Shown piece by piece: positions 10,974 through 18,612 of a stretch of 64,000 nucleotides of DNA (position 1 is its first letter; the number at the start of each line of letters is the position of its first letter). The position numbers and the translations under genes were made by a program. The notes beneath the pieces were generated by a model that was not told the origin of the DNA, made no database searches, and saw only the letters and a program-made list of their open reading frames with translations. Source of the DNA: Streptomyces decoyicus (GTDB lineage Bacteria; Actinomycetota; Actinomycetes; Streptomycetales; Streptomycetaceae); assembly GCF_019880305.1 (NCBI RefSeq), contig NZ_CP082301.1:2170001-2234000 (forward strand), written 5' to 3'.

Positions 10974-11714
10974 TCACCCTACGACGGTTCCGAACAGTGC
11001 TCCCAGGACGTACGTCACACCCGCCGCGGCACCGCCGAGGGCCAGCTGGCGCAGTCCGCTGAACCACCAGGAACGTCCCGTCACCCGCGCCACGACCGCC
11101 CCGCAGGCAAACAGTCCGACCAGCGCGAGCAGCACCGCGGGCCAGATGGCGGACGCCCCCAGCAGATAAGGAAGGACAGGCAGCAGCGCGCCCAGCGCAA
11201 AGGATCCGAAGGAGGAGAGCGCGGCCACGGTGGGCGAAGGAAGGTCGGACGGGTCGATGCCCAACTCCTCGCGGGCATGGATCTCCAGGGCCTGCTCGGG
11301 GTCCCGGGACAGCTGCTCCGCGACCCGCCGGGCGAGCACCGGCTCGACCCCGCGCGACACATAGAGGGCGGCCAGCTCGTCCAGCTCGTCGGCCGGGTGC
11401 TGGCGCAGCTCGGACCGCTCGACATCCAGCTCGGCCTGCACCAGCTCACGCTGCGAGGCGACCGAGGTGTACTCCCCCGCGGCCATCGAGAACGCGCCGG
11501 CGGCCAGGCCCGCGAGGCCGGTGATGATGATCGTCTGCTGCGACAGCGCACCGCCGGCGACACCCGTCATCAGGGCGAGGTTCGAGACCAGCCCGTCCAT
11601 CGCGCCGAAGACGGCGGGGCGCAGCCAGCCGCCGTTCACATCGCGGTGGGTGTGGTTGTCGCGGTGGGCCACATGCGTCGGCGCCGCCGCATCCATGATC
11701 TCCATGACGGACAT
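10974..11714 (-). CDS. VIT1/CCC1-family ion transporter
   Basis: A 246-residue membrane protein of the vacuolar iron transporter family, which moves Fe2+ or Mn2+. The first helix carries the family signature (FGAMDGLVSNLALMTGVAGG), followed by AAGAFSMAAGEYTSVASQRE, whose acidic residue and methionines line the metal path. A soluble helical loop with many acidic residues (ELDVERSELRQHPADELDEL) is the metal-collecting domain. Three further hydrophobic helices end the protein. The His-rich N-terminus (HRDNHTHRD) could bind metal. The start is ATG 11714; upstream codons extend 20 residues. Confidence 0.9.
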   Translation of the reverse strand: MSVMEIMDAAAPTHVAHRDNHTHRDVNGGWLRPAVFGAMDGLVSNLALMTGVAGGALSQQTIIITGLAGLAAGAFSMAAGEYTSVASQRELVQAELDVERSELRQHPADELDELAALYVSRGVEPVLARRVAEQLSRDPEQALEIHAREELGIDPSDLPSPTVAALSSFGSFALGALLPVLPYLLGASAIWPAVLLALVGLFACGAVVARVTGRSWWFSGLRQLALGGAAAGVTYVLGALFGTVVG

Positions 11715-12067
11715 ATCGGTACCTACTCCCTGCATCGAGGTGTGGGCCGATGGCGGCACTTCCCCCTCCAACACCTCGAAGCTATGCGCCCATTACCCTC
11801 CGCCGCTAGCAAGGAAGGCCGAACTTACCGCGCTGACCTGCGGCTTTTCCGCGCGAGTGGTGATGAGATCCGGGTCACACCCCCTTTCGGGGCCCCTCGG
11901 ACGGTCCGTCCGGGTGCCGTCCCAGGGAGTCGACCGGGTGACCCTGCCGCCCGGGACAGGAGAGCCGGGCCGTCGCGTGGCACGGATACAGCCCAGCGGC
12001 CCGCAACCGGCCGGCGCCCCGCGGTCCCGGGCGGCGGTCCGGCCCGTACGACAGAACGGCACGCACC
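11715..12067. other. Intergenic region upstream of the ADP-ribosylglycohydrolase operon
   Basis: 353 bases between divergent genes with no convincing coding. It should hold the promoters of both the VIT gene and the six-gene operon. Visible structure: a CCCC-ttc-GGGG-type mini-stem at about 11880-11892 and an inverted repeat CGGACG-gtc-CGTCCG at 11898-11912, which could be an operator. No strong Shine-Dalgarno sequence precedes the ATG at 12068. Confidence 0.5.
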
Positions 12068-13276
12068 ATGAGCGCAGCGCACCTCCCGCCCGCGGACCCG
12101 GCCGTGCCCACCGCGGGCGGCTCGGTGCGCGACCGGGCCCGCGGCGCGATGCTCGGGCTCGCCGTCGGTGACGCGCTCGGCGCCCCGGCGGAGAACATGA
12201 AGCCCTCGCAGATCCGCCGCCGCTGGGGCCGCATCGAGGGGTACGTCGAGGACGACCCGGCCGGCACCGACGACACCGAGTACGCCATCTTCTCGGGGCT
12301 GCTGCTCGCCGCGCACGGCTCGGCGCTGACCGTCGCCCACGTCGAGGCCGCCTGGCACCAGTGGATCGCCGACCGCGACGAGGGGCCGTTCCGCGGCGCG
12401 GGCTTCAGCGAGCGCGGCACCCTGGAGAACCTGCGCCGGGGCCTGGCCGCCCCCATCTCCGCCCAGCACCGGCACGCCTGGAGCGACGGGCTGGCGATGC
12501 GCGCCGCGCCGTTCGGGGTGTTCGCCGCCGGGCGGCCCGCCGAGGCGGCCCGGCTGGTGGCCATCGACGGCACGGTCAGTCACGACGGCGAGGGGATCTA
12601 CGGGGGCCGGGCGGTGGCCGCCGGGGTCGCCGCCGCCATGGTCGCCCTCCCCCACGGACCTTCGGCAGTCCCCCAGTCCCCGCTTCTCCCGCAGTCTCCA
12701 CTCCGTTCGGCCGGGGGCGCCCCCATCGCTCCAGGGTGGGCGCCCGACACCGACGCGGTGATCGCCGCCGCGCTGTCCGTCGTACCGGAGGACTCCTGGA
12801 CCGCCCGCTCCCTGCGCCGGGCGGTCGGCGCCGCCCAGCGCTCCCGCTACGACCCGGGCATCACCCAGCTCGGCACCGAGCGGGCGGTGCGCTCCGCCGT
12901 GGTGGTCGGCGGCTACCCCTGGACGGATCTGGCGCCGGAGGCCGTCGGCCTGGCCTTCGGCGCGTTCGCGGCGGCCCGCGGTGACTTCTCCGCCTCGGTG
13001 CTGACCGCGGTCAACATGGGGCGCGACGCCGACACCACGGCGGCCGTCGCCGGTGCGCTGGCCGGTGCGCTCTGCGGCGCCGCCGCGATCCCCGAGGCCT
13101 GGGCGGGCGCCATCGGCCCGGCGCGGGGCAGCTGTCTGCCGTCGATGGCGGGCTACCACGTCCTGGACATCGCGGATCTGCTGACGCCCCAGGGGGCCTG
13201 CGCCGGGGCGGGGCCAGGGCCGGGAACGGGCATCGGGATCGGCACCGGTGTCGAGGCCGGGGTGGGGGCCGGATGA
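12068..13276 (+). CDS. ADP-ribosylglycohydrolase family protein, paralogue 1
   Basis: A 402-residue DraG/ARH-type hydrolase. Members use two Mg2+ or Mn2+ ions to cleave N- or O-glycosidic bonds of ADP-ribose, or act on related ribosyl compounds. The opening GAMLGLAVGDALGAPAE, the first metal site GTDDT (Asp68, Asp69, Thr70) and the second GRDADT (Asp320, Asp322, Thr323) are intact, so catalysis is likely. A low-complexity Pro/Ser insert at about residues 194-220 comes from a palindromic repeat, and the C-terminus ends in a Gly-rich tail of 25 residues. First gene of a six-gene overlapping operon. The true substrate is unknown. Confidence 0.88.
   Translation: MSAAHLPPADPAVPTAGGSVRDRARGAMLGLAVGDALGAPAENMKPSQIRRRWGRIEGYVEDDPAGTDDTEYAIFSGLLLAAHGSALTVAHVEAAWHQWIADRDEGPFRGAGFSERGTLENLRRGLAAPISAQHRHAWSDGLAMRAAPFGVFAAGRPAEAARLVAIDGTVSHDGEGIYGGRAVAAGVAAAMVALPHGPSAVPQSPLLPQSPLRSAGGAPIAPGWAPDTDAVIAAALSVVPEDSWTARSLRRAVGAAQRSRYDPGITQLGTERAVRSAVVVGGYPWTDLAPEAVGLAFGAFAAARGDFSASVLTAVNMGRDADTTAAVAGALAGALCGAAAIPEAWAGAIGPARGSCLPSMAGYHVLDIADLLTPQGACAGAGPGPGTGIGIGTGVEAGVGAG
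12640..12727. repeat. Palindromic G/C-run element inserted in frame in a coding region
   Basis: The stretch is made of C-runs and ends in GGGGGCGCCCCCATC (12713-12727). The same 15-mer with one change, GGGGGCACCCCCATC, occurs in a non-coding gap at 38761-38775, there too preceded by CTCCGTCC-like sequence. Inside the gene it encodes a Pro/Ser-rich linker absent from the neighbouring paralogues, which indicates insertion of a dispersed element without breaking the frame. Confidence 0.55.
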
Positions 13277-14574
13277 ACGACGGGCGCACCGTGCGGGAGG
13301 CCGCCGCCCCCGCCGTGGACGGCCCCCGGGACACCACGGGCGCCCGGAGCCGTATCGAGGGGCTGCTGCTCGGGCTGGCCGCGGGCGACGCCGCCGGGTG
13401 GCCCGCGGCCCGGCACCGGGCGGCACGGATGCCGGAGTGGACCCGGCGGCTGACCCGTGAGCTGGACACCTTCGCGGAGCAGAACGCGACCACGACGCTG
13501 CCCGTGCCGATCGCCCTCAACCAGCCGCCCGAGCCGCTGCGGCTGGGTCCCTCCGACGACGCCGAATGGGCGGCCTTCACCGCCGGATCGGTGCTCACGG
13601 CGGCCGGTGCGCTGCTCAGCGACCTGGGCCGGGACCGCCGGATGCGCGCCGCGATCGATCTGGCCTGGAACGCGCTGGCCTGCGAGGTCGCCGCGGCCGC
13701 CGAACGGGCGCCCGAGGTGGAGTCCGCGGTGCTGCCACTGCGCGCCCGGATCTCCGTGCGGGCCGGGCTGGGCAATCTCGCCGCCGGGCTGCGGCCGCCG
13801 GCCACCGGCCACGACAACCCGCACTTCTTCGACGACGCGGCCTGCGTACGCGCCGCCGTACTGGCCGTGGTGCACCCGGGCGAGCCGTCCGCGGCGGCCG
13901 ACCTGGCCGAGTACGACGCGCGCTACACCCAGGACGGCGACGGGGTGCACGGTGCCCGTGCGATGGCCGCCGCGGTCGCGGCCGCGCTCGGCGGCACGGC
14001 GGCCGTCGGCTGTGTGGACGCGGCGCTGGCCCAGCTCCCCGAGGGGACCGAGATCCGCCGCAACGCCCTGCATGCGGTCCGTCTCGCGCAGGCCTTCGCC
14101 ACGGACGGCCACGGCCGCCCCGGTACCGCCTTCGCCCTGGTGCCCGTGCTGGAGCACGAGATCGTCGACCACGTCTACAGCTATGGCATCGCCGCGGCCG
14201 AGACCGTTCCGGTGGCACTGGCGCTCGCGCTGGCCACGGACGGGCAGGTCGCCGAGGCGGTACCGGCCGCCGCCTGCCTCTCCCGGGTCGCCGACTCCGC
14301 GCCGGCCCTGGCCGGGGCGCTGACCGGAGCGCTCGGCGGCGCCCGCGCCCTGCCCCGCACCTGGCGCGACGCCTGCCGGGTGCTGTCCGGCTGCGCGCTG
14401 CCTCGGCTGGCCGGCACGGACCTCGTCGAGCTGGCCGGGCTGCTCGCCCTCACGGAGCTGACCGCCCCAGAAGCCGCGGGAGCGGCCGTCACTCCGGCCG
14501 TCCCCGAAGCCGTCTCCGGCGCCCTTCTGGCCCCCTGCCCCTCCCCCACCGTGGAAGGACTCCCCCGCACATGA
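13273..14574 (+). CDS. ADP-ribosylglycohydrolase family protein, paralogue 2, degenerate metal site
   Basis: A 433-residue paralogue overlapping the previous gene by ATGA. The fold is kept (RIEGLLLGLAAGDAAGWP near the start; DGVHGARAMAAAVAAALGG in the middle). The first metal site reads SDDAE (Asp95, Asp96) instead of DDT. The second site, RDADT in paralogue 1, is RVADS here (Val339, Asp341, Ser342), so one of the paired aspartates is lost. An extra N-terminal segment (about residues 54-90) is unique to this copy. It is probably weakened or non-catalytic, perhaps a regulatory or complex-forming partner of its neighbours. That role is inference. Confidence 0.8.
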   Translation: MNDGRTVREAAAPAVDGPRDTTGARSRIEGLLLGLAAGDAAGWPAARHRAARMPEWTRRLTRELDTFAEQNATTTLPVPIALNQPPEPLRLGPSDDAEWAAFTAGSVLTAAGALLSDLGRDRRMRAAIDLAWNALACEVAAAAERAPEVESAVLPLRARISVRAGLGNLAAGLRPPATGHDNPHFFDDAACVRAAVLAVVHPGEPSAAADLAEYDARYTQDGDGVHGARAMAAAVAAALGGTAAVGCVDAALAQLPEGTEIRRNALHAVRLAQAFATDGHGRPGTAFALVPVLEHEIVDHVYSYGIAAAETVPVALALALATDGQVAEAVPAAACLSRVADSAPALAGALTGALGGARALPRTWRDACRVLSGCALPRLAGTDLVELAGLLALTELTAPEAAGAAVTPAVPEAVSGALLAPCPSPTVEGLPRT

Positions 14575-15887
14575 CCTACGCAAGCGAGCAGACACCGGCC
14601 GCGGCACCGGACCCGGCGCACGCCTCCGCCGCCCCGGCCACCCAGGTCCTGCCGGCCGTCACCGTCACCCCGGTCGCGAAGCCGTCGCCGACGGGTCCGG
14701 TGCCCCCCGTCCTTCCCGTCCCGCCGTCCCTGGAGGACCGGGCGGCCGGCTGCCTGGTCGGCGCCGCCGTCGGCGACGCGCTCGGCGGGCCGGTCGAGGG
14801 CTGGTCGCCGGAGGAGATCGTCAAGCGGCACGGCGGCCGGGTCGGGGGCATCGTCGGACCGTTCCACGACGACTGGCGCACCGCCCGCCCGATCGCGCCG
14901 TACCACAAGGGCGACGGCCACGTCACCGACGACACCTTGATGACGCATGCGCTGGTGCGGGTCTACGAGACGGTGCGCGACCACCTCGACGCCTATGACA
15001 TCGCCGACCACCTCGTACCGGACCTGATCGGCACCCCGCGCTGGATCCCGGAGCTGGAGACCGAGGCGCTGCCGTTGCAGCGGATCTTCCTCGCCGAGAA
15101 GTGGATCGTGGCGCGGCTGCACTACGGGCATGCGGACCCGCGCGAGGCGGGCGTCGGAAACATCGTCAACTGTGGTGCGGCGATGTACATGGCACCGGTC
15201 GGCATCGTCAACGCCGGCAACCCGGACCGGGCGTACGCCGAGGCGCTGGACATCTCCGGCACGCATCAGTCCTCGTACGGGCGGGAGGCGGCGGGGGTGT
15301 TCGCCGCAGCCGTGGCCGCCGCGTTCACGCCCGACGCCACGGTGTCCTCCGTCGTCGTACAGGCGCTGCGGCTGGCCAAGGACGGCACCCGCGCCGCGAT
15401 CGAGGCGGTCTGCGAGGCCGCGTCGTCGCTCACCGACCCCGAGTCGGCGCTGGTGCCGCTGCGCGCGGCCATCGCTCCCTTCGACACCGTGGGCCCCGAC
15501 TACCGCAACCCGTCGCTCGGCGCCCGGCGCCCCTCCCGGCTGCACGCCGTCGAGGAACTCCCCATCGCGCTGGGCATGTTGCTGATCGGTGGCGGCAACT
15601 ACCGGGCCACGGTCCTCGGCTCGGTCAACTACGGCCGCGACTGCGACTCGATCGCCACGATGAGCGGCGCGCTGGTCGGCGCCCTGCGCGGCGCGTCCGC
15701 GGTGCCGGCCGAGTGGAGCTCGGAGGTCGCCCGCGCCAGCCGCCTCGATCTCCATGCGCCCGGGGCCGCGCTGGCCACCGTCGCCCGCGAGATCTTCACC
15801 CGCGACCGGGCCCGCGCCCGCACCCACGAACAGGCCTTCACCGCGATCTCGGCCATCCCGGCGATGACGGAGGCGGGCGAGCGGTGA
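14571..15887 (+). CDS. ADP-ribosylglycohydrolase family protein, paralogue 3
   Basis: A 438-residue paralogue. The start at ATG 14571 overlaps the upstream stop (ATGA), with AAGGA about 11 bases before it. A Pro/Ala-rich, probably disordered leader covers residues 1-52. The catalytic domain then begins with DRAAGCLVGAAVGDALGGPVE. Both metal sites are intact: VTDDT (Asp120, Asp121, Thr122) and GRDCDS (Asp357, Asp359, Ser360). The insert HDDWRTARPIAPYHKGDG before the first site is a feature of a subgroup seen beside catabolic genes, suggesting a small-molecule ribosyl substrate rather than a protein (inference). Confidence 0.88.
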   Translation: MTYASEQTPAAAPDPAHASAAPATQVLPAVTVTPVAKPSPTGPVPPVLPVPPSLEDRAAGCLVGAAVGDALGGPVEGWSPEEIVKRHGGRVGGIVGPFHDDWRTARPIAPYHKGDGHVTDDTLMTHALVRVYETVRDHLDAYDIADHLVPDLIGTPRWIPELETEALPLQRIFLAEKWIVARLHYGHADPREAGVGNIVNCGAAMYMAPVGIVNAGNPDRAYAEALDISGTHQSSYGREAAGVFAAAVAAAFTPDATVSSVVVQALRLAKDGTRAAIEAVCEAASSLTDPESALVPLRAAIAPFDTVGPDYRNPSLGARRPSRLHAVEELPIALGMLLIGGGNYRATVLGSVNYGRDCDSIATMSGALVGALRGASAVPAEWSSEVARASRLDLHAPGAALATVAREIFTRDRARARTHEQAFTAISAIPAMTEAGER

Positions 15888-17359
15888 CGACCACGGGGGC
15901 CGTCGCCAGGACCGCCTGCGCGCCGCCGCTCCGGGTGACCTGGGTGCAGCCCGAGGACCTGATCGGTCACGAGCTGCGGCAGGCGGCGGAGGACGGCCGG
16001 GACGCCGCCGGGATCGCGCGGCGGTGGCGCGCGGCGGGCGGCCGGACGGCACCCGGCCGGGCGGGCGCCTCCCCCGGCCCGGCGGATCCGGCGCTGCGGA
16101 CACTCGCCGGGACGCTGCTCGATGAACTCGCGCTGCTGCCCTGCCCGTCGGAGGCGGACGAGCCCACCGCCCTGGCGGCGATCCGGGCGGGGTGGGAAGC
16201 GCCGGCCACGGGCGGCGGGCCGCGGCCGCAGCCGCAGCAGCAGTCGCGCGACGGTGTGCCGGCCGCCCGGCTGGAGGCCGCCTGGCTCGGGCGGGCGGCC
16301 GGCTGCCTGCTCGGCAAGCCCGTCGAGAAGCTGCCGCTCAGCGGGGTACGGGCACTCGCCCGCTCGACCGGTAACTGGCCGCTGGCCGCGTACTTCACCG
16401 AGCGGGGTCTCGATCCGGCGGTGGCCGCGCGCCACCCGTGGAACCGCCGCAGCCGCGCCACCTCGCTCGCCGAGAACATCGACGGCATGCCGGAGGACGA
16501 CGACCTCAACTACCCGCTGCTCGGTCTGCTGCTCCTCGAACGGCACGGACACGGCTTCACCACCGCCGATGTGGCGCGGCTGTGGCTGGACGAACTGCCG
16601 GCCGGCCGTATCTTCACCGCCGAGCGCCTCGCGTACCGCAATCTCCTGGACGGCATCGAGCCGCCGCACACCGCGCGGCACCGCAACCCGTTCCGGGAGT
16701 GGATCGGCGCGCAGATCCGCGCCGACATCTTCGGCTGGACGCACCCCGGCGACCCGGCGGCCGCCGCGGCCGAGGCCTGGCGGGACGCCACGCTCAGCCA
16801 TACCGCGAACGGTGTGTACGGCGCGATGTTCACCGCCGCCGCGCTCGCGGTGGCGGCCGCCCCCGGCGCCGACGTGCACGGCGCGCTGCGGGCCGGGCTG
16901 GCCGTGGTCCCCGCGCGCTCCCGCCTCGCGCGGGCCGTCCGCTGCGGAATCGCCGCGGCACACGACGAACCCACCGGTACGCCGGCCGGCTTCGCGACCG
17001 TCGTCGACCGGCTGCACACCGCCTACGGGCACCACCACTGGGTGCACGCCGTACCGAACGCCGCGCTGCTGGCCGCCGCGCTCACCCACGCCGACGGCGA
17101 CTTCACCGGCTCCATCTGCCGTGCGGTGTCCGGAGGCTGGGACACCGACTCCAACGGCGCCACGGCCGGTTCGCTGGCCGGACTGCTCGCCGGATCGCCC
17201 GAGGCGCTGCCCGCCCGCTGGACGGCACCGCTGCGCAACCGGCTCGCCACGAGCGTCGGCGGGCTGGACGGCATCGGCTTCGACGCCCTCGCGGCCCGTA
17301 CCGCCGCACTGTCCGCGCCCTGTCCCCCGCCCCACCGACCGGAGGCACCCGCACCATGA
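15884..17359 (+). CDS. ADP-ribosylglycohydrolase family protein, paralogue 4 with N-terminal extension
   Basis: A 491-residue paralogue beginning at GTG 15884 inside the previous stop (GTGA). An N-terminal region of about 125 residues (VTWVQPEDLIGHELRQAAED, then an Arg/Ala/Gly-rich linker) precedes the glycohydrolase domain starting AAWLGRAAGCLLGKPVEKLP. The first metal site is EDDDLNY (Asp205-Asp207) instead of DDT, and the second is WDTDSNG (Asp420, Asp422, Ser423), so a binuclear centre is still likely. This subfamily is distinct from paralogues 1 and 3. The function of the N-terminal segment is not recognised. Confidence 0.87.
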   Translation: MTTTGAVARTACAPPLRVTWVQPEDLIGHELRQAAEDGRDAAGIARRWRAAGGRTAPGRAGASPGPADPALRTLAGTLLDELALLPCPSEADEPTALAAIRAGWEAPATGGGPRPQPQQQSRDGVPAARLEAAWLGRAAGCLLGKPVEKLPLSGVRALARSTGNWPLAAYFTERGLDPAVAARHPWNRRSRATSLAENIDGMPEDDDLNYPLLGLLLLERHGHGFTTADVARLWLDELPAGRIFTAERLAYRNLLDGIEPPHTARHRNPFREWIGAQIRADIFGWTHPGDPAAAAAEAWRDATLSHTANGVYGAMFTAAALAVAAAPGADVHGALRAGLAVVPARSRLARAVRCGIAAAHDEPTGTPAGFATVVDRLHTAYGHHHWVHAVPNAALLAAALTHADGDFTGSICRAVSGGWDTDSNGATAGSLAGLLAGSPEALPARWTAPLRNRLATSVGGLDGIGFDALAARTAALSAPCPPPHRPEAPAP

Positions 17360-18612
17360 CCGACCCGTCCCTGTCCGCGACGACCGGGCCCGCCGCCGGC
17401 GAGCGCACCGCCCCGGAGCCCGCCTCCTCCGGTCCGCTCGCCGGGCTGCGGGTGCTCGATCTCGCCACGCTGTTCGCCGGTCCGCTAGCCGCCACCCTGC
17501 TGGGGGACTACGGCGCCGAGGTGATCAAGGTCGAGCATCCGCACCGGCCCGACCCGTCGCGCGGCCACGGGCCCGCCAAGAACGGCATCGGACTGTGGTG
17601 GAAGCTGCTGGGCCGCAACAAGAAGACCCTCACACTCGACCTGTCCCACCCGGAGGGCCGGGACGTCCTGCTGCGGCTGGCCGCCGGGGCGGATGTCGTC
17701 ATCGAGAACTTCCGGCCCGGGACCCTGGAGCGATGGGGGCTGGGCTGGGACGAGCTGTCCGCCGCCAACCCGCGTCTGGTGCTGGCCCGGGTCACCGGCT
17801 TCGGCCAGTTCGGCCCCTACGCCCGCCGCCCCGGGTTCGGCACGCTCGCCGAGGCCATGAGCGGCTTCGCCGCGATCACCGGTGAGCCGGACGGGCCGCC
17901 GACCCTGCCGCCGTTCGGACTCGCCGACGCGATCGCCGCGATGGCCACGTCGTACGCCGTGATGGCCGCGCTGCACGGGCGGGCGGCCACCGGCCGCGGC
18001 CAGGTCATCGACCTGGCGCTGATCGAACCGATGCTGACCGTCCTCGGCCCGCAGCCGCTCTGGTACGACCAGCTCGGCCATGTCCAGCCGCGGACCGGCA
18101 ACCGCTCCGCCAACGTCGCGCCGCGCAACACCTACCGCACCGCCGACGGCTCGTGGGTGGCGGTCTCCGCCTCGGCCGAGTCGGTCGCCGAGCGGGTGAT
18201 GCGGCTGGTCGGGCGGCCCGAGGTGATCGACGAGCCCTGGTTCGCGACCGGCGCGGGACGGGCCCGGCACGCCGATGAGCTCGATACGGCGGTCGCCGAC
18301 TGGATCGCCCGGCACGACCGGGCCGAGGTGATGGCCGCCTTCGAGAAGGCCGAGGCGGCGGTGGCGCCCATCTACGACATCCGCGAGGTGATGGCGGATC
18401 CGCAGTACCAGGCACTGGGCTCGATCACCGAGGTCCCGGACGACGAGCTCGGCCCCCTCCGGATGCAGAACGTCCTCTTCCGGCTCTCCGAAACGCCGGG
18501 CGCCATCCGGTGGGCGGGCCGCCCGCACGGCGCGGACACCGACGAGGTGCTGGCCGCCCTCGGGCTGACCGGCCCCGAGATCGACGGGTTGCGTGCGGCG
18601 GGTGCGCTGTGA
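17356..18612 (+). CDS. CaiB/BaiF (type III) CoA-transferase
   Basis: A 418-residue family III acyl-CoA transferase. Hallmarks are GLRVLDLATLFAGPLAATLLGDYGAEVIKVE at about residues 30-60, HPEGRDVLLRLAAGADVVIENFRPG, and GFGTLAEAMSGFAAITG. Asp191 in GLADAIAA is where the family's catalytic aspartate should lie. These enzymes move CoA between carboxylic acids through a mixed anhydride. ATG 17356 overlaps the glycohydrolase stop by ATGA, with GGAGG ten bases upstream. Paired with the CitE-like lyase downstream, it suggests activation of a hydroxy-dicarboxylic or similar acid to its CoA thioester and then C-C cleavage. Substrates are not known. Confidence 0.92.
   Translation: MTDPSLSATTGPAAGERTAPEPASSGPLAGLRVLDLATLFAGPLAATLLGDYGAEVIKVEHPHRPDPSRGHGPAKNGIGLWWKLLGRNKKTLTLDLSHPEGRDVLLRLAAGADVVIENFRPGTLERWGLGWDELSAANPRLVLARVTGFGQFGPYARRPGFGTLAEAMSGFAAITGEPDGPPTLPPFGLADAIAAMATSYAVMAALHGRAATGRGQVIDLALIEPMLTVLGPQPLWYDQLGHVQPRTGNRSANVAPRNTYRTADGSWVAVSASAESVAERVMRLVGRPEVIDEPWFATGAGRARHADELDTAVADWIARHDRAEVMAAFEKAEAAVAPIYDIREVMADPQYQALGSITEVPDDELGPLRMQNVLFRLSETPGAIRWAGRPHGADTDEVLAALGLTGPEIDGLRAAGAL

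Noticed and set aside
12640..12727. Possible intron or frameshift in paralogue 1 because of C-run sequence
   Set aside because: The reading frame stays open and resumes family sequence (DTDAVIAAALSVVPEDSW) directly, so it is an in-frame insert.
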